Part shown: positions 1-5,974 of the stretch, piece by piece
Numbering within the stretch: position 1 is the stretch's first letter
Layout: each line of letters begins with the position of its first letter
Source: an uncultured Brevinema sp.
GTDB lineage: Bacteria; Spirochaetota; Brevinematia; Brevinematales; Brevinemataceae
Reading direction: 5' to 3'
Assembly (NCBI GenBank): GCA_947040475.1
Contig: CAMRBT010000079.1
Span: 1 to 6,964, forward strand
DNA: 6,964 bases
Translations under genes and position numbers: made by a program
Notes under the pieces: model-generated
Told to the model about the DNA's origin: nothing
The model's input: the letters and a program-made list of their open reading frames with translations, nothing else
The model's database searches: none

Positions 1-1451
1 ATCACATCTCTGATAGTAGGACTATCAATAAAGATCATCGCTAAACGATCAATACCAATACCGATACCACCGGTAGGCGGTAGACCTTGCTCTAAAGCCT
101 CGATATAGTCTTCATCAAAGCCCATGGTTTCTTCATCGCCATTTTCTTTTCTGGTGATTTGATCTTCAAAAACTTGTTTTTGAGTGAGGGGGTTATTCAA
201 TTCTGAGAATCCATTACAGATCTCCATTCCAAAAGCGAAAGCTTCAAATCTTTCTGCTAAATCTGGATTTTCTGGTTTTCTTTTTGATAAAGGAGAAATC
301 TCAGCAGGATAATCAAAGATGATAGTAGGTTCTATGATATTATCAGCAATAAGATGATCGAATAATTCTGCTAATATTCCCCATTTGCCCATATCTTTTG
401 AGATTTCAAGATGGTGTTTTTCAGCGATTTCTAAAGCTTGTTCTCTGGTAGTGATTTTTGCTGGGTCTATACCTTTTTCTTTGAGGGCATCAGAATAAGA
501 AATTTCTTTCCAGTTAGCGATATCGACTTCAGTCCCTTGATAAGTGATTTTGGTATTTTGATTAAGAGAAAGAGCAACAGTTTGAACTAGAGAAATAAAT
601 AAATCAGCAATACCTCTCCAATCAGAATAAGCTTCATAAAGCTCGAGCATGGTGAATTCTGGATTGTGGGTAGCGTCAATACCTTCATTACGGAAGTTTC
701 TATTAATTTCAAAAACTTTGTGCATTCCCCCAACGACTAGTCTTTTGAGATAAAGCTCAGGAGCAATACGAAGATATAAATCAGTACCAAGACTATTGTG
801 ATGAGTGATAAACGGCTTTGCTGCAGCACCACCAGGGATAGGGTGCATCATTGGTGTTTCTACTTCGAGAAATCCCTGTTTTGAAAGAGTATCTCTGATA
901 ATGTGCATTAGTTTGGAGCGTATGATAAAACTTTCTTTTACGTGGGTATTAGAAATAAGATCCAAATATCTTTTACGATAACGAGTTTCTACATCTTCTA
1001 ATCCGTGGAATTTTTCAGGAAGAGGTCTTAGTGCTTTGGTTAGGATCTGAAAAGCAGTAACTTGAAGGGTTGGCTCTCCTTTTTGGGTGAGGAACATTTT
1101 TCCAGTAATAGAAACAATATCGCCTAAATCTAGTAATTTGTATTCATCAAAGACTTGATCTCCAAGAATATCTTTTTTGAAATAAACTTGAATATCGCCA
1201 TTTTCATCACGGATAGACACAAAGGCAGCTTTACCAAAATCTCTTTTGAGCATAATACGACCAGCGACAGTACCTTCAAGAGTAGCCTCTGGGTCTTTAG
1301 CGAATGTTTGAATAAGATCTTGAGAAAAATGAGTTCTAGTAGTTTTGGCTCTAGGAGTAAAAGGATCGTGTCCTAATTGTTGCCATGATTCTAATTTTTG
1401 GAGACGAATACTTTGTTCATCGCTAGGATTTTGGGTGATTTCTTGAGACAT
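1..1451 (-). CDS. lysS: Lysyl-tRNA synthetase, class II (3' end cut by window)
   Basis: Charges tRNA-Lys with lysine using ATP, in the cytoplasm. 483 residues are visible, from MSQEITQNPSDEQ to ...SPTIRDV; family members are about 490-505 residues, so only a short C-terminal tail is missing. The order fits the class II enzyme: an N-terminal OB-fold anticodon-binding domain (about residues 55-140, including 'EGTVAGRIMLKRDFGKAAF'), then the catalytic core with GGAAAKPFITHHN near 205, motif 2 FEINRNFRNEG followed by HNPEFTMLE near 250-265, CNGFSELNNP near 410, and motif 3 GGIGIGIDR near 460-470. The start ATG (1449-1451) has AAGGA six bases upstream and a strong promoter just beyond. No frame break was seen. 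It is transcribed away from the lipoprotein gene. This is clearly the class II type, not the unrelated class I LysRS used by some spirochaetes and archaea. Identification is secure. Confidence 0.97.
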   Translation of the reverse strand, partial: MSQEITQNPSDEQSIRLQKLESWQQLGHDPFTPRAKTTRTHFSQDLIQTFAKDPEATLEGTVAGRIMLKRDFGKAAFVSIRDENGDIQVYFKKDILGDQVFDEYKLLDLGDIVSITGKMFLTQKGEPTLQVTAFQILTKALRPLPEKFHGLEDVETRYRKRYLDLISNTHVKESFIIRSKLMHIIRDTLSKQGFLEVETPMMHPIPGGAAAKPFITHHNSLGTDLYLRIAPELYLKRLVVGGMHKVFEINRNFRNEGIDATHNPEFTMLELYEAYSDWRGIADLFISLVQTVALSLNQNTKITYQGTEVDIANWKEISYSDALKEKGIDPAKITTREQALEIAEKHHLEISKDMGKWGILAELFDHLIADNIIEPTIIFDYPAEISPLSKRKPENPDLAERFEAFAFGMEICNGFSELNNPLTQKQVFEDQITRKENGDEETMGFDEDYIEALEQGLPPTGGIGIGIDRLAMIFIDSPTIRDV

Positions 1452-1478
1452 ATATGATCCTTAATTATTTATTGATAC

Positions 1479-1507
1479 ATTATAACAGAAAGGCAAGGAT
1501 TTGTCTA
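1479..1507 (-). promoter_or_regulatory. Sigma70-type promoter of lysS
   Basis: Read on the minus strand, TAGACA (1507-1502, five of six matches to TTGACA) is followed by a 17-nt spacer and a perfect TATAAT (1484-1479). Transcription would start near 1472, giving a leader of about 20 nt that holds little more than the AAGGA ribosome-binding site at 1462-1458. That leaves no room for a T-box or other leader riboswitch controlling lysS. Confidence 0.75.
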
Positions 1508-1569
1508 GTTACAAAAATTGAATAAGTGAGTTATTATTAAAATATTTATTAAATGTATAAAGTTGTTTC

Positions 1570-1596
1570 AGTTTTGGACGACTAGAAGTCGAAACT
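1570..1596 (+). other. Hairpin upstream of the lipoprotein gene
   Basis: CGACT (1579-1583) and AGTCG (1587-1591) form a perfect inverted repeat around the loop AGA. It is extended by AGTTT (1570-1574) pairing with AAACT (1592-1596), with a 4-nt bulge TGGA on the left arm. No U-tract follows, so it is not an intrinsic terminator. It lies 38 nt before the lipoprotein start codon, in otherwise AT-rich intergenic DNA (1452-1633). A possible -10 TATAAA sits at 1556-1561 without a convincing -35, so the hairpin may be in the 5' untranslated region. It could be an RNA structure or an operator; the sequence does not decide. Confidence 0.35.
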
Positions 1597-1633
1597 ATTA
1601 ATAGAAATAATTGTTTAAATTGGGAGCAAAGTT

Positions 1634-2008
1634 ATGAAACAAGGATTGTTTGTACTTTCTTTATTATTATTAGCCTCGTGTTCTGCTGCAATACCAGAAG
1701 ATGATGTTCCTTTATTGGGTGTCTGGACTTGGGAAAATGCAGATGTTACTAGTGATACACCTGTTTTAAAAAAACACGTATTGACACTAGGAGAGGGCGT
1801 ATATCAAGAAGCTTTTTTTGAAAATTCTACACCAAGAGGTCAACAAGAAGGCACTTTATTAGCTAGTAGAGATGGTGATAAAGTTGAATTCTCTACTGTA
1901 GGCAATGTAGGAACGGTATATAAAGGCGTATTGTCGGGTAATCACTTAATGATTAATTCGATGAATGATAAAACCTTGAATCCACCTGCATTATATATTA
2001 GAAGTTAA
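1634..2008 (+). CDS. Small lipoprotein of unknown function
   Basis: A 124-residue protein. Its N-terminus is a typical lipoprotein signal: MKQG, a hydrophobic stretch LFVLSLLLL, then the lipobox LASC with the acylated cysteine at residue 16. The mature part is about 109 residues and contains no further cysteine. It opens with 'PLLGVWTWENADV', a G-x-W start like that of lipocalin-type small beta-barrels. It continues as alternating strand-like stretches (HVLTLGEGVYQEAFF, GTLLASRDGDKVEFSTV, YKGVLSGNHLMIN) and ends in ALYIRS. A calycin-like beta fold is an inference from this pattern, not a recognised family match. GGGAG lies seven bases before the ATG. The gene appears to stand alone: lysS diverges from it, and a terminator begins 17 nt after its stop codon. 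Residue +2 is Ser, so sorting to the outer membrane would be expected under E. coli rules, though these may not apply here. Confidence 0.85.
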   Translation: MKQGLFVLSLLLLASCSAAIPEDDVPLLGVWTWENADVTSDTPVLKKHVLTLGEGVYQEAFFENSTPRGQQEGTLLASRDGDKVEFSTVGNVGTVYKGVLSGNHLMINSMNDKTLNPPALYIRS

Positions 2009-2025
2009 TTATTATTAGTAGTATA

Positions 2026-2060
2026 AAAAAACACACTTATTAAGTGTGTTTTTTGTTTTT
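2026..2060. terminator. Bidirectional intrinsic terminator
   Basis: A perfect 13-bp inverted repeat, AAAAAACACACTT (2026-2038) and AAGTGTGTTTTTT (2042-2054), closes on a 3-nt loop ATT. On the plus strand it ends in TTTTTTGTTTTT; on the minus strand the A-run gives an equal U-tract. It begins 17 nt after the lipoprotein stop and lies 12 nt beyond the stop of the minus-strand membrane protein, so it can end both convergent transcripts. Confidence 0.9.
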
Positions 2061-2066
2061 AAATTT

Positions 2067-2477
2067 TTATTTAAAGCTACTCTTGAAAGCGATAATATTT
2101 TTTCTAAAAAAAACTTTAAGCTCTTCTGTTACTTCTGTGATTGTATTGATTAATTTAATAGTAGCTAAAATATCATCATCGTTTTGTTCAGAAATACGAG
2201 GAACTTTTAAAATCAATCCTAATAATTCATGTGTTAATGCAGTTATATGAGTAGTAGTTTTTTTTTGTTGAGCAAGTTCTACAAGTTGCATATTGAAAGC
2301 TCGGGCACACTCTATAAATTTGATACTATCATCTAAATTTAATTCTAATTTTAGACATTGTTCTATTTTAAGAAGATATCTAAGATCTATAGAAACTTTT
2401 TGTTTTTGTTGAAAAATTGCTAATACGACAAGCCCCACAATAACGAGAACAATTAAAAATATCATTATCTCTATCAT
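2067..2477 (-). CDS. Small membrane-anchored protein of unknown function
   Basis: A 136-residue protein not assigned to a family. Residues 3-22 (EIMIFLIVLVIVGLVVLAIF) form one strong membrane segment. It is followed by QQKQK, and the remaining 110 or so residues look largely helical and soluble (for example LRYLLKIEQCLKLELNLDD, HITALTHELLGLILKV, LATIKLINTITEVTEELKVFF), ending in a basic tail FRKNIIAFKSSFK. With an acidic residue before the segment and QQKQK after it, the C-terminal domain is probably cytoplasmic. The ATG overlaps the manC stop by one base (TAATG at 2479-2475), which points to translational coupling and joint expression. It is the last gene before the terminator. A role linked to GDP-mannose use, such as scaffolding a membrane glycosylation step, is suggested only by position. 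Confidence 0.8.
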   Translation of the reverse strand: MIEIMIFLIVLVIVGLVVLAIFQQKQKVSIDLRYLLKIEQCLKLELNLDDSIKFIECARAFNMQLVELAQQKKTTTHITALTHELLGLILKVPRISEQNDDDILATIKLINTITEVTEELKVFFRKNIIAFKSSFK

Positions 2478-3538
2478 TAGATGAGGTCTTTATGATTATT
2501 TTGAAGTTCAGTAATAAGTTCTTGCATTGCTTGAGGATTGTCTTTGTCTACGATTAAAATATTATCTCCATCAACAATCACAGCAAGATTTTGTACGCCA
2601 GCACAGGCAACATTAATATTTTTATCACTCTTTACCAAACAAGATTTTGTATCTGATGTGCATATCATTTGTCCCAATCCTAGATGGATATTTTCTTGAG
2701 AATCACTTGGAGAGAGAGCTTCGTATACGGATTGCCATGTTCCTACATCACGCCAAGACGATGCTTCTAAAGGAGCAGAGTGTAGATTATAAGCACATTC
2801 TGCAATGTATTTATCAAAGGGACTTGTTAAAAGTTGTGAATATTGTGCTAAAAATTCTGCATAGGAGGAATTCTTCCATAATTGGTAAACTGCGGGATCT
2901 ATTTTTTCTAAAGCACAGCCTAAAGAATTAAGAGAAAAAGCATAGATACCAGAGTTCCAAAAATGCTTTTCTTCTTGAGCACCTTCAGGATCTGTGACCC
3001 AAGATTGATAATATTGTTCTGCTTTTTCTTTATCTGGCTTTTCTGTAAAATGTCTAACTTTTCTAATGACGCCACCTGTATGGGCATTTATATATCCGTA
3101 GCCTGTTTCTGCTCTCGTAGGAATAATACGAAAACAAAGAATCTCATCACGAAGATTGATAGATAAGTTAGGGCTATAATCAGCCATATAATGATCGGAA
3201 GGAAAAACATAGATCCCCTCTTCTTCGTCCATGCCTAGTTCCATCAATTTTTTAGTAGCTAATAAAATAGCAGGAGCAGTGCCTTTAGCTTGAGGTTCAG
3301 AAATGATTTCGTTCAAGTGAGAGCTATCCCAATATTCTTTGAGGATATCTTCTTGATCTTGTGCCGTCACCAAAAAAAGATCTTTTGGATCAAATCCTAA
3401 TCCAAGTGTTCTCACTATAGTAAGTTGAAGAAGGTTTTGTGGATAGCCAAAAGGAGACACAACTTGTTTGGGTGTTTGGGATTTGGAAATAGGCCAAAGT
3501 CTCGTACCTTTTCCCCCTGCGAGTAATAAAGCTTTCAT
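2477..3538 (-). CDS. manC: Mannose-1-phosphate guanylyltransferase (GDP-mannose pyrophosphorylase)
   Basis: Makes GDP-mannose from GTP and mannose-1-phosphate in the cytoplasm, supplying mannose, and often fucose or rhamnose derivatives, for surface glycans. The 353-residue length fits the single-domain form; there is no C-terminal phosphomannose isomerase cupin domain as in bifunctional ManC/AlgA. Visible motifs are the nucleotide-binding signature LLAGGKGTRLWPIS at 5-18 with PKQ at 23-25, FPSDH at 112-116 (family P-x-D-H), ETGYGYI at 144-150, FTEKPD at 164-169, WNSGIYAF at 194-201 and WRDVGTW at 262-268. The C-terminal part (about 285-335) has the left-handed-helix-like pattern CLVKS...NLAVIVDGDNILIVDKD. 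GAGG lies seven bases before the ATG. It sits between the three small paralogues and the membrane protein, with 35 nt upstream and a 1-nt overlap downstream. The nucleotidyltransferase class is certain. Mannose specificity is inferred from the RLWP...PKQ type signature. Confidence 0.92.
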   Translation of the reverse strand: MKALLLAGGKGTRLWPISKSQTPKQVVSPFGYPQNLLQLTIVRTLGLGFDPKDLFLVTAQDQEDILKEYWDSSHLNEIISEPQAKGTAPAILLATKKLMELGMDEEEGIYVFPSDHYMADYSPNLSINLRDEILCFRIIPTRAETGYGYINAHTGGVIRKVRHFTEKPDKEKAEQYYQSWVTDPEGAQEEKHFWNSGIYAFSLNSLGCALEKIDPAVYQLWKNSSYAEFLAQYSQLLTSPFDKYIAECAYNLHSAPLEASSWRDVGTWQSVYEALSPSDSQENIHLGLGQMICTSDTKSCLVKSDKNINVACAGVQNLAVIVDGDNILIVDKDNPQAMQELITELQNNHKDLI

Positions 3539-3573
3539 AAATGCACCTCATTTAATTATTTTAATTATTCGTA

Positions 3574-3768
3574 TTATTCTCTAATGAAAATAATTTGTAC
3601 AATAGTCGTGATTGCACTTTGATCGGGATTACTGGTGGTACTCATTTGATGAGAAAGCACTTTAAAGCCTTTTTTGTCGTTTTCTTTTAGAGCAGCCTCT
3701 ATTTTTTGAGCCATTGCAAAACTAGATTTCAGTTCATAGTTCCAATTCAATACTTTATGTTCAGCCAT
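3574..3768 (-). CDS. Small SHQM-motif protein, copy C (DUF4177-like)
   Basis: A 64-residue protein, third in transcription order of three tandem paralogues. It starts MAEHKVLNW and continues into a helix-like region (FAMAQKIEAALKENDKK). Then comes the shared core GFKVLSHQM at 34-42, a variable loop (STTSNPDQSAIT, longer than in its siblings) and a final strand TIVQIIFIRE. The strand-helix-strand-strand layout with a G-aromatic turn resembles the DUF4177 family of small proteins of unknown function; this is inferred from the pattern, not from a search. There is no signal peptide or membrane segment, so it is probably cytoplasmic. AAGGA lies six bases before the ATG, and the gap to copy B is 19 nt. 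Function unknown. Confidence 0.8.
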   Translation of the reverse strand: MAEHKVLNWNYELKSSFAMAQKIEAALKENDKKGFKVLSHQMSTTSNPDQSAITTIVQIIFIRE

Positions 3769-3787
3769 GGGAAATCCTTAATTTATA

Positions 3788-4006
3788 CTATTTTTTGTGT
3801 TTTGTTGGGGGCGTTGATTTGGAGGGAGTTTCTTTGACAAAGATAACTTGTGCCGACATAAAACCATTTTCCATAGACATTTGATGTGAGGCTAGGATAT
3901 AACCAGCTTTGTGTTTTCTATTTAATTTACCTTCTAGATCTCTGATAAAAGCCGATGTCGTTTGACTATCGCTTTGAGTGTAACTTTCTATGGTGTATTC
4001 AGCCAT
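3788..4006 (-). CDS. Small SHQM-motif protein, copy B, with basic tail (DUF4177-like)
   Basis: A 72-residue middle paralogue. It starts MAEYTIESYTQSD, has a central helix-like part (FIRDLEGKLNRKHK) and the shared core GYILASHQM at 35-43, at the same residue positions as in copy A. The last strand is AQVIFVKE at 52-59. Unlike its siblings it carries a further tail of about 13 residues, TPSKSTPPTKHKK, rich in Pro and Lys, which may be a flexible, perhaps nucleic-acid-binding or membrane-surface extension (inference). AAGGA lies six bases before the ATG, and 25 nt separate it from copy A. Function unknown. Confidence 0.8.
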   Translation of the reverse strand: MAEYTIESYTQSDSQTTSAFIRDLEGKLNRKHKAGYILASHQMSMENGFMSAQVIFVKETPSKSTPPTKHKK

Positions 4007-4031
4007 GAGTGATCCTTATTTTATAAATTTT

Positions 4032-4217
4032 TTAGTCTTCTTTAATAAAAACAATTTGTACTATCATATTACTAAATTGAGTGACAGTCATTTGGTGAGA
4101 AAACACCTTATAACCATTTTGAATATACTCGTATATTTTATCTTCTATTATTATGTTAAATTTTTCTATACTCTTAAAACCGCTCTTACATAAGGTTTCT
4201 ATTTTATATTCTGGCAT
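4032..4217 (-). CDS. Small SHQM-motif protein, copy A (DUF4177-like)
   Basis: A 61-residue protein, first of the three tandem paralogues. It starts MPEYKIETLCKSG, followed by a helix-like region (KFNIIIEDKIYEYIQ), the core GYKVFSHQM at 35-43, and a short loop into the final strand MIVQIVFIKED. Both ends match copies B and C: M-(A/P)-E-(Y/H) at the start and (I/V)F(I/V)(K/R)E at the end. An AGAGG ribosome-binding site lies seven bases before the ATG. The gene follows pyrG by 36 nt, and a promoter overlapping the pyrG end reads into it. It is likely a small cytoplasmic alpha/beta protein, possibly a dimer. Function unknown. Confidence 0.8.
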   Translation of the reverse strand: MPEYKIETLCKSGFKSIEKFNIIIEDKIYEYIQNGYKVFSHQMTVTQFSNMIVQIVFIKED

Positions 4218-4245
4218 TTTAAAACCTCTTTAATAATCACTTATT

Positions 4246-4273
4246 ATAATAACCTATTTGTTTTTAATGTCAA
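4246..4273 (-). promoter_or_regulatory. Internal promoter for the small-paralogue/manC genes
   Basis: Read on the minus strand, a perfect TTGACA (4273-4268) lies inside the last pyrG codons. A 16-nt spacer leads to TATTAT (4251-4246), and an overlapping TATAAT (4248-4243) sits at a less favourable 19 nt. Transcription would start about 20 nt before the ATG of copy A, leaving its AGAGG site in the leader. The five genes downstream of pyrG could therefore be expressed without it. Confidence 0.6.
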
Positions 4274-5855
4274 TAATAGTTTTAACAAAAGAATCAAACA
4301 AAGGATGAGCTTTTAAAGGAGAAGACAAAAATTCAGGGTGATATTGTACCCCAATATACCAAGGATGATCTGCTAATTCCACAGATTCCACTAGGTTTGA
4401 AGGTCCTCGTCCTGAGATTATCAATCCAGCTTTTTCTAATTGTTCTGTATAAATAGGATTTACCTCAAAACGATGTCTATGTCTTTCACTGATAGTAGTC
4501 GTTCCATAAATCTTAGCAATATGAGATTTAGCATCAAAATTAGAAGTATAAGCTCCTAGTCTCATTGTGCCACCGAGCTCTTTAATGTTTTTGAGATTGG
4601 ATAGCATTTCGATTACGGGGTTAGGAGTATTAGGATTAAATTCTACAGAATCAGCATCAAGTTTTAGGATGTTACGGGCATACTCAATAACCATACATTG
4701 TAATCCTAAACAAATACCAAAAGTAGGGATTTTGTTGATTCTCCCATAAGCAAGAGCTGAGATCTTACCATTGATTCCTCTTGTACCAAATCCACCAGGA
4801 ACAAAAATTCCACCAGCTTTAGCAAGAAGATCAAGAGCAGTTTTGTCATTTTGTTCTAAAGCCTCAGGATCTACATTACAGAGATTTATTTTATGTTTGT
4901 AATTGTATCCAGCATGATCGAATGCTTCGACTACGGATTTATAAGCATCACTTAATTGTAGATATTTGCCTACAAAAGCAATGTCTATTGTTTCTGTAGA
5001 TTCTTTGATATTTTTAACGATAACTTTCCAAGGGGATACATCAGCTTTTTTGAGAGGAAAGTTCAAACGATCTTCTATTCTTTCTAATACTTTTTCTTGT
5101 TGAAGAGTAAGTGGTATTTCGTAGATACTATGCTCTGCATCAGGAAGAGAAATAACAGAGTCTTTTTTTACATTACAGAACAAAGCCAACTTATCTTTTA
5201 TATCATCGGAAATAGCTTCTTCAGAACGACAGACAAGCATATCTGGGTGTATACCCTCTGACATTAATGTTTTAACAGAATGTTGGGAAGGTTTTGTTTT
5301 GTGTTCTCCACCAGCAACCATAGGAATTAAAGTCAAGTGAATAAACATTACATTTTCTTGACCTTCTTCTAGGGCAAATTGTCTGATAGCCTCGATAAAA
5401 GGCACACTTTCTATATCGCCGACAGTACCACCAAGCTCTATAATACAAATATCAGAATTATGTTTGTCAAAAGATCTAATACGTCTTTTGATCTCGTCAG
5501 TAATATGAGGAATTACTTGCACTGTTTGCCCAAGATATTCGCCTCTACGTTCAGATTCGATAACTTTTAGATAGACACGTCCTGTAGTAATAGCAGAATC
5601 TTTAGTGGTTTTTATTTGGAGAAATCGTTCATAATTCCCAAGATCGAGATCTGTTTCTGTCCCATCATCACAAATAAAAACTTCGCCATGTTCATAAGGA
5701 CGCATTGTTCCCGCATCAACATTAAGATAAGGATCAATTTTCATCATGTTTACAGAATATTTACCTGCTTTAATAAGAGCCCCTATCGCTGAGGCAGTAA
5801 CACCTTTTCCCAACGAAGATACAACTCCACCTGTTACAAAAATATACTTAGACAT
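4254..5855 (-). CDS. pyrG: CTP synthase
   Basis: Converts UTP to CTP with ATP and glutamine, the last step of pyrimidine nucleotide synthesis, in the cytoplasm. It has 533 residues, close to the usual 530-550. The N-terminal synthetase domain (1 to about 270) shows the P-loop region FVTGGVVSSLGKG at 6-18, DPYLNVDAGTM at 41-51, HGEVFICDDGTETDLDLG at 56-73 and the UTP-site KTKPSQHSV at 186-194. The C-terminal class I glutaminase domain (about 290-533) shows GGFGTRG at 354-360, GICLGLQ with the nucleophile Cys382, and YHPEF with His506 and Glu508 completing the triad. The frame is open further upstream to 5882, but ATG 5855 is chosen because AAGGAG lies six bases before it and MSKYIFVTGG is the usual family N-terminus. 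No terminator separates it from the small genes downstream. Confidence 0.98.
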   Translation of the reverse strand: MSKYIFVTGGVVSSLGKGVTASAIGALIKAGKYSVNMMKIDPYLNVDAGTMRPYEHGEVFICDDGTETDLDLGNYERFLQIKTTKDSAITTGRVYLKVIESERRGEYLGQTVQVIPHITDEIKRRIRSFDKHNSDICIIELGGTVGDIESVPFIEAIRQFALEEGQENVMFIHLTLIPMVAGGEHKTKPSQHSVKTLMSEGIHPDMLVCRSEEAISDDIKDKLALFCNVKKDSVISLPDAEHSIYEIPLTLQQEKVLERIEDRLNFPLKKADVSPWKVIVKNIKESTETIDIAFVGKYLQLSDAYKSVVEAFDHAGYNYKHKINLCNVDPEALEQNDKTALDLLAKAGGIFVPGGFGTRGINGKISALAYGRINKIPTFGICLGLQCMVIEYARNILKLDADSVEFNPNTPNPVIEMLSNLKNIKELGGTMRLGAYTSNFDAKSHIAKIYGTTTISERHRHRFEVNPIYTEQLEKAGLIISGRGPSNLVESVELADHPWYIGVQYHPEFLSSPLKAHPLFDSFVKTIIDIKNK

Positions 5856-5861
5856 GATAAA

Positions 5862-5867
5862 CTCCTT
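5862..5867 (-). promoter_or_regulatory. Ribosome-binding site fixing the pyrG start
   Basis: AAGGAG on the minus strand, six bases before ATG 5855. It lies inside the nine-codon upstream extension of the reading frame (ATG at 5882), which has no comparable site of its own. It therefore supports the internal ATG as the real start. Confidence 0.85.
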
Positions 5868-5872
5868 CTCAA

Positions 5873-5901
5873 ATTTTAACATATTTTTAATAGATTTACA
5901 A
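5873..5901 (-). promoter_or_regulatory. Possible pyrG promoter
   Basis: On the minus strand, TTGTAA (5901-5896, four of six matches), a 17-nt spacer and TAAAAT (5878-5873, five of six). The predicted start falls at or next to the AAGGAG site, giving an unusually short leader. Either the leader really is minimal or the true promoter lies further upstream in this very AT-rich stretch. No attenuator-like stem or G-run leader, as seen in Gram-positive pyrG, is visible. Confidence 0.3.
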
Positions 5902-5919
5902 TAAAATAGATTGTATAAT

Positions 5920-5948
5920 TTGAAGAAAGGTTTATAATGTTATATAAT
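5920..5948 (+). promoter_or_regulatory. Promoter of the arylsulfotransferase-like gene
   Basis: TTGAAG (5920-5925, four of six), a 17-nt spacer and a perfect TATAAT (5943-5948). The start would be near 5955, about 20 nt before the ATG. A second candidate overlaps it: TTGTAT (5911-5916), 16 nt, TATAAT (5933-5938). Either could work. The 119-nt gap is shared with the divergent pyrG. Confidence 0.55.
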
Positions 5949-5974
5949 GTATATATAATAAAAATGGGGTAGTA

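Noticed and set aside
1155..1376. Plus-strand open frame of 73 codons
   Set aside because: Lies wholly antisense to lysS, shows no good ribosome-binding site, and its product has no recognisable features.
1452..1633. T-box or lysine riboswitch ahead of lysS
   Set aside because: The best lysS promoter leaves a leader of only about 20 nt, too short for either element.
2044..2250. Plus-strand open frame of 68 codons starting in the terminator
   Set aside because: Begins inside the terminator stem and runs antisense to the membrane protein gene; low-complexity hydrophobic product from an AT-rich strand.
2647..3166. Two plus-strand open frames (2647-2931 and 2963-3166)
   Set aside because: Both are antisense to manC, whose motifs are unambiguous across this stretch.
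3990..4193. Plus-strand open frame of 67 codons over the small paralogues
   Set aside because: Antisense to copy A, which has matching siblings and a good ribosome-binding site; the plus-strand product has no family likeness.
3574..4217. Toxin-antitoxin module made of adjacent small genes
   Set aside because: The three genes are paralogues of one another rather than an unlike toxin and antitoxin pair, and none shows a known toxin or DNA-binding motif.
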